Positions 37,310 to 45,151 of a DNA stretch of 64,000 bases are shown here, one piece after another (positions within the stretch are counted from its first letter, which is position 1; the number at the start of each line of letters is the position of its first letter). The position numbers and the translations under genes are program-made. The notes under the pieces were generated by a model. That model was not told where the DNA came from. It worked only from the letters and a program-made list of their open reading frames with translations, and searched no databases. Source of the stretch: Pseudoalteromonas caenipelagi (lineage in GTDB: Bacteria; Pseudomonadota; Gammaproteobacteria; Enterobacterales; Alteromonadaceae). The stretch is taken from the NCBI RefSeq assembly GCF_013140855.1, contig NZ_JABBPG010000006.1:62001-126000 (forward strand). Direction: 5' to 3'.

Positions 37310-37342
37310 AACTGCTTAAATCATAACATGAATTAAGCAGTT
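37310..37342. promoter_or_regulatory. 10-bp inverted repeat upstream of the copper-chaperone gene
   Basis: aactgcttaa (37310-37319) and ttaagcagtt (37333-37342), perfect reverse complements with a 13-nt spacer, 24 bp ahead of the PCuAC start and after the end of the upstream membrane-protein gene. No T-tract follows, so an operator is as likely as a terminator. Confidence 0.45.
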
Positions 37343-37371
37343 TCGCGTCAATCAATTGTAGTTAAAAATAA

Positions 37372-37695
37372 CTAATAAGCCGACTTAGGCTCCATGACTA
37401 ACCAGCCAACTCCCACTAATAGTAACAAAGGGAAGATGATAATAATGGAGTTAAATAGTAATGCTAATACTAGCCCAATGAGCATCACCAATATCGCACC
37501 AATCAACCCCATTCCTAGTAGAGCAACAACCGCAATAAATGCAATTATGCCAATAAGTACCGTGAACAACTCCATTCCGACCCAGCTTAACTCCATTACA
37601 AAGTCTGGAATGCTTAGCCATACCAAAGGAGAGTTAAGCCATGACAATGTAGAACAGATCAACAGTGCTATAAGAACTAAAAATGCGGTTTTCAT
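37372..37695 (-). CDS. Small polytopic membrane protein in the psp cluster
   Basis: A 107-residue, very hydrophobic protein with about three membrane helices: an N-terminal one (about 3-20), one near 42-62 and a long one near 63-100. It ends with a short charged tail. It lies 14 bp after pspC, so it is probably a psp-operon member, as small membrane proteins such as PspD or PspG are in other bacteria. I cannot match it to a named family by sequence. Function is inferred from context only. Confidence 0.6.
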   Translation of the reverse strand: MKTAFLVLIALLICSTLSWLNSPLVWLSIPDFVMELSWVGMELFTVLIGIIAFIAVVALLGMGLIGAILVMLIGLVLALLFNSIIIIFPLLLLVGVGWLVMEPKSAY

Positions 37696-37709
37696 TGTGC
37701 TAACTCCTA

Positions 37710-37913
37710 TTAAGACTTACTCGGTAATGCGGCGTATGAAATACCGTACGCCATGGCAACCATCAACGGGAATTTTAAAAATAACAGTACAGTTAGCACT
37801 CGAGTTAACCAAATTGGTATGTCAAAACGATGCGCAATACCGGCACATACACCCGCTAGTTTTTTGTTTCGTAAATCACGAAAACACGCTTTTCTCTCAC
37901 GATAAATACTCAT
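37710..37913 (-). CDS. pspC: Phage shock protein C (PspC domain)
   Basis: A 67-residue inner-membrane protein with the PspC domain. It has basic RDLRNKKLAGVCAGIAHRF at residues 12-30 and one membrane helix (about 36-60). In E. coli PspC relays envelope stress and binds PspA. I start at ATG 37913 with TAGGAG 7 bp before it, instead of the longer frame to 37931 that overlaps pspA. It is 10 bp after pspA; no pspB gene is visible between them. Confidence 0.85.
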   Translation of the reverse strand: MSIYRERKACFRDLRNKKLAGVCAGIAHRFDIPIWLTRVLTVLLFLKFPLMVAMAYGISYAALPSKS

Positions 37914-37923
37914 AACTTGACTC

Positions 37924-38601
37924 CTAAGCACTCACTTGAGCACTTTTTTGCTGCATTTGCTGTTTTAAGCTCGCCAGTTCAGCGTCTATCTTTTCATCTC
38001 GCTCAAACTGTTCAAATTGCTGTATTGTAGAGCTTTGCCCTAAGTCATAACTGTCTACCTGCGCTTCTATGCGCTCTACTTTATGTTCCAACTGCTCAAA
38101 ACGAGACAATACACCCTCTACGTCTTGGCTGTGCAAAGTGCTACGCGACTTTAATTGTGCATTTACTGTTCGGTGAGCACGCAATAGTTGCTGCTGTTTA
38201 GCTTTGAGTGTCTGAATTTTATTCGATAACGTATCAGCATCGGCTTTCAATTTTGTTAACGTTTCATCTAAAGTAGACTTTTGCAGCTCTAATGCCTGCG
38301 AAGCCTCGACCAGTTGCTGCTTTTCTTTAAGCGCTGCTTTAGCTAAGTCTTCGCGGTCTTTACTTAATGCATGTTCAGCTTTTTGCTGCCACATATCGAT
38401 TTGCTTGCGTTGATTTGCTTGACGACGCTCTAATGCTTTTTGCTCACAAATAATTGCCGCTGCCGTGCTGCGACACTCACTGAGCGCATCGTTTAGATCA
38501 ATGAGTAACTGCGCTGCCAGTTTTTGTGGATCTTCAGCTTTATCTAAAAACGCATTTACTTCAGATTTAATTAAGTCTTCAATTCGGTTAATTAAGGCCA
38601 T
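37924..38601 (-). CDS. pspA: Phage shock protein A (PspA/IM30/ESCRT-III family)
   Basis: A 225-residue almost wholly helical coiled-coil protein that coats and repairs the inner membrane under stress. It begins with the amphipathic membrane-binding helix LINRIEDLIKSEVNAFLDKA and continues as coiled coil (about 25-185), with ALEQLE-type heptads typical of the family and a QFEQFERDEKIDAELASLK end. A ribosome site AAAGGAG precedes ATG 38601. It leads the pspA-pspC-membrane protein group; a partial sigma-54 promoter match lies upstream. No pspF activator is in the window. Confidence 0.93.
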   Translation of the reverse strand: MALINRIEDLIKSEVNAFLDKAEDPQKLAAQLLIDLNDALSECRSTAAAIICEQKALERRQANQRKQIDMWQQKAEHALSKDREDLAKAALKEKQQLVEASQALELQKSTLDETLTKLKADADTLSNKIQTLKAKQQQLLRAHRTVNAQLKSRSTLHSQDVEGVLSRFEQLEHKVERIEAQVDSYDLGQSSTIQQFEQFERDEKIDAELASLKQQMQQKSAQVSA

Positions 38602-38640
38602 GTTCTGCTCCTTTGCATTGGCGTTGGTTTAACTTGTTAT

Positions 38641-38657
38641 TCCAATCTTTATGCCAA
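38641..38657 (-). promoter_or_regulatory. Possible sigma-54 promoter of pspA
   Basis: Read on the minus strand: TTGGCATAAAGATTGGA, 40 bp before the pspA start. The -24 half (TTGGCA) and the 5-bp spacing match the sigma-54 consensus; the -12 half reads TTGG rather than TTGC, which weakens it. The idea rests on the known sigma-54/PspF control of psp genes. Confidence 0.35.
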
Positions 38658-38763
38658 GATTAAAAAAAATTAAAATTCAATAACTTAACAAATAAAACAA
38701 ACTTAATTGCCATGTTGAAAAGTTGAGCTGTAGCTTAATAGACTAAAAAATGAGGATTTTGAC

Positions 38764-38791
38764 CAATAAAAAAGCCGCATAAAATGCGGCT
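38764..38791 (-). terminator. Intrinsic terminator of dusA
   Basis: Perfect 8-bp stem agccgcat (38773-38780) / atgcggct (38784-38791), 3-nt loop; on the minus strand it is followed by TTTTTTATT. It lies 23 bp after the dusA stop. Confidence 0.9.
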
Positions 38792-38813
38792 GTTTTATTG
38801 TGTTTAATGAAGG

Positions 38814-39791
38814 CTACTCAGGCACAAAACTCAGTGCCTTTTCCATGACGCGCAGATCAGCGTCTTTTTTATGGCCATTTTCAGATAAATGACGCCTAAA
38901 GCCCCTTGCACCCGGCTGACCTTGAAAAATACCTAACATATGGCGCGCTATGTGCCAAAAGTTAGCCCCTGATGACATCTGCTGCTCAAAGTAATCATAC
39001 ATGCTACGTACAACCTCATGGCGTGTTTGAGTAAATGCCTCATCGCCATAGATAAGTGCATCAACTTGCGAGAGCATAAATGGGTTACTATACGCTTCAC
39101 GCCCGACCATTACACCGTCGATATGCGCCAGATGGTGTAGGCTTTCATCAAGCGTTTTAACACCACCATTAATACTGATATGTAGTTCAGGGTAGTCTTT
39201 TTTCAACTGATAGACTCGCGGATAATCAAGTGGCGGTACTTCACGGTTTTCTTTTGGGCTCAAGCCTTGCAACCAGGCCTTACGTGCATGAATAATAAAA
39301 TCATCGCAGCCTACTTTAGCTGAAGCTTCAATCAACGCGGTTAAAAACTCATAAGAGTCTTGCTCGTCAATACCAATGCGCGTTTTAACTGTTACAGGAA
39401 TATCAACCTGCGCTTTCATTGCCTCAACGCAATCAGCCACTAATTGTGGTTCAGCCATTAAACAGGCACCAAAACGGCCATTTTGTACGCGATCAGACGG
39501 GCAACCCACATTAAGGTTAATTTCACTATAGCCATGCTCTCCGGCACGCTTTGCACATTCAGCTAAAGCTGTTGGATCTGAGCCGCCTAGCTGCAATGCA
39601 ACTGGCATTTCATGTTCACCAAAGCTTAAATAATCACCTTTGCCAAACAAAATCGCGCCCGTTGTGATCATCTCTGTATAAAGCACCGCATGCTTAGTCA
39701 ACTTTCGATGAAAGGTTCTACAATGTTTATCAGTCCAATCGAGCATGGGTGCCACGCTGAAACGGCGAAAATGTGTATTTGCTAAAGTCAT
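38814..39791 (-). CDS. dusA: tRNA-dihydrouridine synthase A
   Basis: A 325-residue flavoenzyme that reduces uridines 20/20a in tRNA. The N-terminal FMN barrel has [13 protein letters not shown] near residue 13, [19 protein letters not shown] near 94 (with the catalytic cysteine), [13 protein letters not shown] near 140 and [10 protein letters not shown] near 206. The helical C-terminal domain carries the DusA motif [20 protein letters not shown] near 288. The start at ATG 39791 is standard. dusA 5' ends are known insertion targets for a subfamily of integrative elements, which is relevant to the neighbouring recombinase-like gene. Confidence 0.95.
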   Translation of the reverse strand: MTLANTHFRRFSVAPMLDWTDKHCRTFHRKLTKHAVLYTEMITTGAILFGKGDYLSFGEHEMPVALQLGGSDPTALAECAKRAGEHGYSEINLNVGCPSDRVQNGRFGACLMAEPQLVADCVEAMKAQVDIPVTVKTRIGIDEQDSYEFLTALIEASAKVGCDDFIIHARKAWLQGLSPKENREVPPLDYPRVYQLKKDYPELHISINGGVKTLDESLHHLAHIDGVMVGREAYSNPFMLSQVDALIYGDEAFTQTRHEVVRSMYDYFEQQMSSGANFWHIARHMLGIFQGQPGARGFRRHLSENGHKKDADLRVMEKALSFVPE

Positions 39792-39973
39792 GAAGTGATG
39801 CCTTTAAGAGATAAAATAAAGTACAAAGCAAGTTTGGCCGCGTAGTATACCCCAATATCAAATTAGCGGCTATGTTGATTAAAGTGAGTAATAAAATACG
39901 CCTGAGACTTTATTTAAGCCATAGTAAAAAGATACACTAAGCACTTAAAAGCTAAATAGGTATAACAACAAGC

Positions 39974-40651
39974 ATGAAATCGCATTTAGGCCGACGGGCT
40001 TTTTCTGCTATGGAACTACATACGCTTTTTAATGGTTATATCTACTGCGACGAGCGTCAGCCTAGAGAGCAACCCAAGCACTGGCACTTTTGGCTGCCTC
40101 TCATTGCCTATTACACGGGCGCCTATAGCGATGAAATAGGTAACCTTCAGCTAACTGACATTATCAAGATTGATGGCGTTCATGGCTTTAGCTTTACCAC
40201 CCATGGAAAGATTCAACACCGCTTTGTACCAATACACACAGCCCTTTGGCAGGCAGGGTTTGAGCAGTACATTCAATTTGTGAAAAGGGAAAACCAATCT
40301 CGGTTGTTATTCGACTTGCCTTCTAAATCAGGTCGCTATAGTGAAAAAGTGAGGATCTGGTTTTCAGGTGAGGGAGAGCGCTTAGGTTATTTGCAAAAGT
40401 GTGGCCTACCCAATATAGATCAGCAAGGGCATAAAACAGCCATAAGCAGTTTGCGATTGAACTTTGAGCAGCAAGTTCGTATTGCCGCCATTCAACGCGC
40501 TAATAAGCCCGCCTTTCATTATCTTATGGGATTAAAAGATGAGCAGCTCACTCAATCACCCGTTCCAAATTTACTTAAGCAGATTATCGCCCCAATCAGA
40601 GTGATAAACAGCAATGTGCATTGGCAAAGATTTATTGAGCGACATAGCTAA
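39974..40651 (+). CDS. Tyrosine-recombinase-like protein lacking catalytic residues
   Basis: A 225-residue protein matching the catalytic core of a phage-type integrase group: HFWLPLIAYYTGAYSDEIGN (38-57), then HRFVPIHTALWQAGFEQYI (82-100), then ISSLRLNF (157-164). The pattern is that of FWLPLIALYTGARLNEI, RLVPIHP and FHSFRHTF in active members. Here the first catalytic Arg is Tyr51, the HxxR His is Ser158 (Arg161 kept), and no nucleophilic Tyr context is seen near the end. The DNA-binding N-terminal half is also absent. It starts 182 bp from the divergent dusA. It is an intact frame, so it may be a remnant or a recruited DNA-binding protein. Confidence 0.65.
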   Translation: MKSHLGRRAFSAMELHTLFNGYIYCDERQPREQPKHWHFWLPLIAYYTGAYSDEIGNLQLTDIIKIDGVHGFSFTTHGKIQHRFVPIHTALWQAGFEQYIQFVKRENQSRLLFDLPSKSGRYSEKVRIWFSGEGERLGYLQKCGLPNIDQQGHKTAISSLRLNFEQQVRIAAIQRANKPAFHYLMGLKDEQLTQSPVPNLLKQIIAPIRVINSNVHWQRFIERHS

Positions 40652-40743
40652 TCTCCTGCGTAATAGATTACGAAAAAATGCTACTTTTGGCTGCGATTAT
40701 TTTTCGGGGGGATTACCGGATACTGATTGTATTTTATCAAGTA

Positions 40744-40773
40744 TAAAAAAACGCCACCTAATTAAGGTGGCGT
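40744..40773 (-). terminator. Intrinsic terminator of the lipoprotein gene
   Basis: Perfect 9-bp stem acgccacct (40751-40759) / aggtggcgt (40765-40773), 5-nt loop; on the minus strand TTTTTTATAC follows. It lies 27 bp after the lipoprotein stop and may also stop transcripts from the recombinase-like gene. Confidence 0.88.
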
Positions 40774-40799
40774 TCTTTCACTTTGACAAGTCAGTGGTA

Positions 40800-42419
40800 T
40801 TAACCACCTGTTACAACTCGCGTTTCACACGTTAAGGTAACTGCTTGAGAGATAGGACTCGTAGCTGCACCTGTAGTTGTATTAGTCACAACAGATTGAC
40901 CACCGCTAGCAACTTGTGCACCACGAACTGTTGTGCGTATCGTATATTCAGCATTAGCTTCTAAACCAGATAATCTGAATGTTGAGTTACCTAAAGAAGC
41001 GGCAACTGAAGCAGCCTTACCATTTTTAGCATAAGTTACCACTGAACCAGATAAATCAACAGCAACAGTACCATTTGAAGTATCTGCACAGGTTCCCGCT
41101 AATGTAAAGTCAGCATCAAACGTTTGAACTGGGTTGCCTAAAGTAACTGGAATAGAACCACACACATTCACTTCGCCATTTGAGTTGTACCAATCATTAC
41201 CCGAGTAATCATACACTCTAACATTAGCTGTTGCAGTTGCACTAATACCATATCTTGCAGTTGCGCTGCCAGATATAATCTGCTTTGAATTACCGCGTAA
41301 GTAACTACCAATTGAACCATCAGAAGACGTAATTGAAACAGCTAAACCACGAGGAGGCACAGTGCCACTTGTAACGTTAATCGAAACGCCGTTTTGACAC
41401 ACTGGCGCACTCTGGTTCACTGAGAAGAAAGTTAAGTGGTTTGTTTTAAACTGTGCAGCAAACGTACCATCTGCATTTTGCGCGGTTACTGTTGCTTTGT
41501 TAGTTTCGCTCTGCCACTCACCTGTGTCTTCATCGTGAGATGCAACATCCAGCACGTCTCCCACTGTTACACCGCTACTTGCTGGTAGCGTTGTGGTTAG
41601 TGTAATAGGCTTATTAAATTGCTTAATTTTTGTTGTACCAGCTTGCATATTAACGTTAGTTACACCAACAGGTGTTGCCACTTGCGTAGCGCCAGCGGCA
41701 TTTAAACCTTCAGGAATAATTGCACCAACACTATTATCATTTGAGTCAGCAGCTAATACGCTTAATGATACATCGCCACCACTTACAGGGGCTCCTGTTG
41801 CATCTCTTAGCTCAGTGCTTGCATCAATAGCTACCCCAGTACCGCCTTTACCACTTTCAGTTTTTGCTTCAACTGTTACCTGAGCGGTAGTCACAGCGCC
41901 ATCAACCGCAACAGCTTCTGTCGTTTCTTTTAAGTTATCACCAGCAATTTTAACTAGGGCAAACTGTAAAGGCACATCCTTAGCACCTTCATCCGCTTCA
42001 GCGTCTAGGTCCACAATAAAGCTCTTTGCAGCATAACCTGTTTTCGTTACCACTGCTGTTACTTCACCAGATGCGCCTTCTTTACTTAAAAAAGTAAAGC
42101 TGCCTGATGCATCAACAACCACCGAAGTTAAGTCGGCACCGTTAACATCAGTTAAGCTTGTTGCGGCAGCACCATCTACTAAAAATTTAACTGTTGCCTC
42201 TTCCAATACATCAGCATTAGCAGAGTCGATAACACTCGCAGCAAACACTTTCGCAGGCTGTTCAGTTACAAGATCTGAAGGAGGCACTACCTCTGTAACT
42301 GGTTCCGTAGGCGTTGGTGGTGTAACCTTAACATTATTGTCGTTGTCGCTAAAACAACCCGTTAACGTTAGCGAAGCAGCAATAGAGACTGCCAAGAGAG
42401 ATTTTTTATTAGCAAGCAT
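40800..42419 (-). CDS. Large surface lipoprotein with carboxypeptidase-regulatory-like domain
   Basis: A 539-residue lipoprotein. I start at ATG 42419 (AAGGA upstream), giving MLANKKSLLAVSIAASLTLT followed by Gly-Cys, with Cys22 as the lipid anchor. After an acidic, Pro/Thr-rich linker (residues 25-55) there is a beta-sandwich resembling carboxypeptidase regulatory-like domains, with DASGSFTFLSKEGASGEVTA near 113. Then come Ala/Val/Thr-rich Ig-like stretches and a C-terminal part with four Cys. Composition (rich in A, S, T, V, G; poor in aromatics) suits an exposed beta-rich protein. Function is unknown. It lies between the recombinase-like gene and yjbH. Confidence 0.72.
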   Translation of the reverse strand: MLANKKSLLAVSIAASLTLTGCFSDNDNNVKVTPPTPTEPVTEVVPPSDLVTEQPAKVFAASVIDSANADVLEEATVKFLVDGAAATSLTDVNGADLTSVVVDASGSFTFLSKEGASGEVTAVVTKTGYAAKSFIVDLDAEADEGAKDVPLQFALVKIAGDNLKETTEAVAVDGAVTTAQVTVEAKTESGKGGTGVAIDASTELRDATGAPVSGGDVSLSVLAADSNDNSVGAIIPEGLNAAGATQVATPVGVTNVNMQAGTTKIKQFNKPITLTTTLPASSGVTVGDVLDVASHDEDTGEWQSETNKATVTAQNADGTFAAQFKTNHLTFFSVNQSAPVCQNGVSINVTSGTVPPRGLAVSITSSDGSIGSYLRGNSKQIISGSATARYGISATATANVRVYDYSGNDWYNSNGEVNVCGSIPVTLGNPVQTFDADFTLAGTCADTSNGTVAVDLSGSVVTYAKNGKAASVAASLGNSTFRLSGLEANAEYTIRTTVRGAQVASGGQSVVTNTTTGAATSPISQAVTLTCETRVVTGG

Positions 42420-42827
42420 GATTAGTCCTTGTTCCATTTTTTCGCAAGAGCCCAAACAACTCCCGCACAGTTTGTAATTCAAAATTATACTATAGGAAAC
42501 TTTGCATTTATTTCCAATTCTTCCTATTGTTATTTTTCAACGGTGCCAATTTCACCCCACAATGTAGGACTGACCGCTCCATATTCTTTATTGACAATAA
42601 AAAACATGTTCGTTGATTTTACCTCACTAACCACTGAGGCTACATCATTATCGCCACCCACAATACTACAAAAGGCATACGCAATAAAATATAGTTAAAC
42701 AAAAAGTAGGGTAAAGCAGTTGATAAATTATACAAGCACTACTTTAGAAAAACTACCGCAACTTTTAACTTTTCATAAACTTATCTAATATTAAAGTTAC
42801 GTTACCAACCCTTCAAAACACAGTCGT
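42420..42827. other. 408-bp intergenic stretch before the lipoprotein gene
   Basis: The gap between the yjbH stop and the lipoprotein start. A TATAAT on the minus strand (42484-42489) could be the -10 element of the lipoprotein promoter, but no good -35 is seen at the right distance. A 54-codon open stretch with coding-like composition lies at 42530-42694 and is listed separately. The rest is AT-rich with no repeat or RNA gene that I can see. I saw no terminator for yjbH. Confidence 0.45.
42530..42694 (-). pseudogene. Possible gene remnant (54 codons, no start codon)
   Basis: Between an in-frame stop and a TAA at 42530-42532 the minus strand encodes a protein-like stretch including SIVGGDNDVASVVSEVKSTN and ending GEIGTVEK. 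Codons show the G-rich first position of real coding DNA, but there is no ATG near its beginning and no ribosome site; a GTG near the ninth codon is possible but unsupported. It may be the C-terminal relic of a lost gene. I do not recognise the family. Confidence 0.25.
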
Positions 42828-44939
42828 CTAACGATGAGTCAAGTAAACCTCACGTAAACGTGCCAAATTTGCGTAAATATAGCTACTTGACAGCCTACCT
42901 TGATTGAGCAATGTGTTAGTAACATTGATTGGTGTTTCGATTTGTTTTGCTCGACCAATTGTTACATTATTATGAGACTCACCTATACGGGTACTGACAC
43001 TATGGCGCCAAGCTGCATTGCCTTTGATTTGACCATAGCTTGTAGTTACCATATCTTTACGTGGCGTGAGTGGAATACTGAATGATACCCCTGCTAGCTG
43101 TACGTCGGTATCTTGTGCAAACACTGATATGTAGCTGTCTCCAAACCAAAAACGAGCTTCAACCTTTACGCCACTATCGTCATAAAAAAAGCGCCCTGCG
43201 GAGGCATGAAAACTGACATCTTTTTCTATCCAATTATAGCGATAAGACAAGGCTTGATAATCTCGGTCTGTATCGTAGTCTTGATACTCTAAGTAGCCAA
43301 TATCTGCTTTAAATTGGTGGCGACCATTCTCGCTTAGCCAAACTGTTTCATTTTTTATACCAGTAAAATCTTGGTTAAACTCTCTAAAAAAGCCGACATG
43401 GGTTTGGTTATAAATACCGTAAGGCAGTGCAAAACTTTGGTATAGCGTGGCTTGAGTTATACCGTCTTTTTCAGCGAGTCGGCCAAACGCTTTTCCCGTT
43501 TCATAATCGTCAGTTTTTGCAAGCTCAGATTGAGCGCTAATACTTAAGCCCCCTCCATACCACATGGGTAAGTCTAAATCGGCTTTTACAGCCAGCGAGA
43601 AATCATACACGCCAAGTTCTGTTGCTGTACGTTGATTTAATGCAGGCCCTATGGTTAAACGAGGCCTAAAATAAGGGCTATTGGCATTTGGCATACCTAC
43701 CCAAGACACACTGCCGAGCGGCTCCATTTCGCCGCGGCGTATATCCATATCTGGTGTGGTGCTGGTATTGATAAACTCACGGTAGTTATCTACGTTACCG
43801 CGCACAAATAACATTGGCATGCCACGATTTAAAAGCTGAATACTGTATTTTGCATCTGGCTCATCAATGTGCTCTGCAATACGCCCTAACACTAGCCCGA
43901 TTGCGTCAATGTCATTTCGATTAAATACAAAGTTCTCAAAACTTACAACGATATGGGGCTCTCGGTTAAAGCCAACACTTACCGCCTCAAAACCATCGTC
44001 AATTAACGCATTTTTAAGTTCGCGAGTTTGCAAAGTGAGCGACTTGCTAAACTTATCACGCTCAGAGACTTCTTGCTTTGCTTCTTCTAATGGCTTTTGC
44101 GCAAGTTCTCGCTGCTTTTGATAATGCGCTTTAAATGCTGCTTCTCGTTTATTATGGTTATCTAAAATAGGCGCAGGTGCAGCTTCTGTTGGATCATTGA
44201 GTGTCGCTTGCTCAAACAAAGGCATTGAGAAGTTTAAGCCCCAGTAGGTATCCTTATCAGCATGATCGGTATTGCTGTAAAACCTACTACTTAGCGTTAA
44301 TGTGCCCGCATCATAAATCCATTCTTTAGGCACAGTTAAACGTAAGCCTGCATTCACTGCATCTGCATCATGCTCAACCTGCAATGCAAACCAGTCTAAT
44401 GGCTGCCATTCAATACCTGCAAAAGCCCCATCCATTTGCCCTGTAGTGCGATCGCTGACTGCAAAGCCTGCTGAAAACCTAAAATCATTCCACTCTTTTG
44501 AACCCGCTAAATAATAAGTTTCGTAGTTGTTTGCCGCACCGCCTAAATCTTTACCGCCGATAGCTAGGTTAAACCAATTTTTAGGGATAAAAGGGAGTTG
44601 GTATTTAAGATTAAAAGAAAGGTCTCGCGTTTGACCTTTTTTTTCAAACATATTGTCATGCATTGTGGTCGATGCTATCTGACCACTCACTTCAAGGCCA
44701 TCATAAACGCCAGCAGAAAAGATGAAGTTATGCCCATCGATATATTCTGCTCCACGTAAATCAAGTTGATTGTTATAGCTAAAATCAACAACACCTTTTT
44801 CTAATATTTCAGCATTTGGGGTATTAAAGAGGCCAGTATAACCAGCAAATGAAGAATAGCTTGTAATTTGACTATCTGCTAAAACAGGCGCACTAGCAAG
44901 AACAACGCTAACTGCAAAGATCTTATTTATTTTTGACAT
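42828..44939 (-). CDS. YjbH-family exopolysaccharide-related outer-membrane protein
   Basis: A 703-residue exported protein of the YjbH family, associated with extracellular polysaccharide or group 4 capsule assembly and predicted to be an outer-membrane beta-barrel. I use ATG 44939 (signal peptide MSKINKIFAVSVVLASAPVL ending at ADS), not the upstream TTG at 44978. The mature part begins SYSSFAGYTGLFNTPNAEIL, the YjbH signature for a barrel start. A coiled linker (about 260-310, HYQKQRELAQKPLEEAKQEV) separates the two halves. It lies at the end of the polysaccharide region, separated by 212 bp from the dehydratase gene. Confidence 0.82.
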   Translation of the reverse strand: MSKINKIFAVSVVLASAPVLADSQITSYSSFAGYTGLFNTPNAEILEKGVVDFSYNNQLDLRGAEYIDGHNFIFSAGVYDGLEVSGQIASTTMHDNMFEKKGQTRDLSFNLKYQLPFIPKNWFNLAIGGKDLGGAANNYETYYLAGSKEWNDFRFSAGFAVSDRTTGQMDGAFAGIEWQPLDWFALQVEHDADAVNAGLRLTVPKEWIYDAGTLTLSSRFYSNTDHADKDTYWGLNFSMPLFEQATLNDPTEAAPAPILDNHNKREAAFKAHYQKQRELAQKPLEEAKQEVSERDKFSKSLTLQTRELKNALIDDGFEAVSVGFNREPHIVVSFENFVFNRNDIDAIGLVLGRIAEHIDEPDAKYSIQLLNRGMPMLFVRGNVDNYREFINTSTTPDMDIRRGEMEPLGSVSWVGMPNANSPYFRPRLTIGPALNQRTATELGVYDFSLAVKADLDLPMWYGGGLSISAQSELAKTDDYETGKAFGRLAEKDGITQATLYQSFALPYGIYNQTHVGFFREFNQDFTGIKNETVWLSENGRHQFKADIGYLEYQDYDTDRDYQALSYRYNWIEKDVSFHASAGRFFYDDSGVKVEARFWFGDSYISVFAQDTDVQLAGVSFSIPLTPRKDMVTTSYGQIKGNAAWRHSVSTRIGESHNNVTIGRAKQIETPINVTNTLLNQGRLSSSYIYANLARLREVYLTHR

Positions 44940-45151
44940 GTACACAGACCAATTTATAGTTTTAAATTCTTGGTTCAATTGAGATAGAGACAGGCAACTA
45001 CCTCTACCACTAGAGTTACTAAGCTATCGTACAACTAAGTATAGAAAAACCCAAGCTATTGACCTCTAATAGATACAAAGGCAATTTAGCTTAAGCTTCA
45101 ATAAACGCATCAGTTGAACCTTTTCACTGTTAAGCTATGGCTCACTAGATG

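Noticed and set aside
40614-40835. 73-codon frame after the recombinase-like gene
   Set aside because: It crosses a strong terminator and the end of the lipoprotein gene, and has no protein-like pattern.
42429-42698. 89-codon plus-strand frame in the intergenic region
   Set aside because: No ribosome site, poor composition, and it runs antisense to a more coding-like minus-strand stretch.
42751-42765. GCGGTAG on the minus strand resembling the ops/RfaH element
   Set aside because: Only the core 7 bases match, the flanking bases of the ops consensus are missing, and the site is downstream of yjbH, not ahead of the polysaccharide operon.
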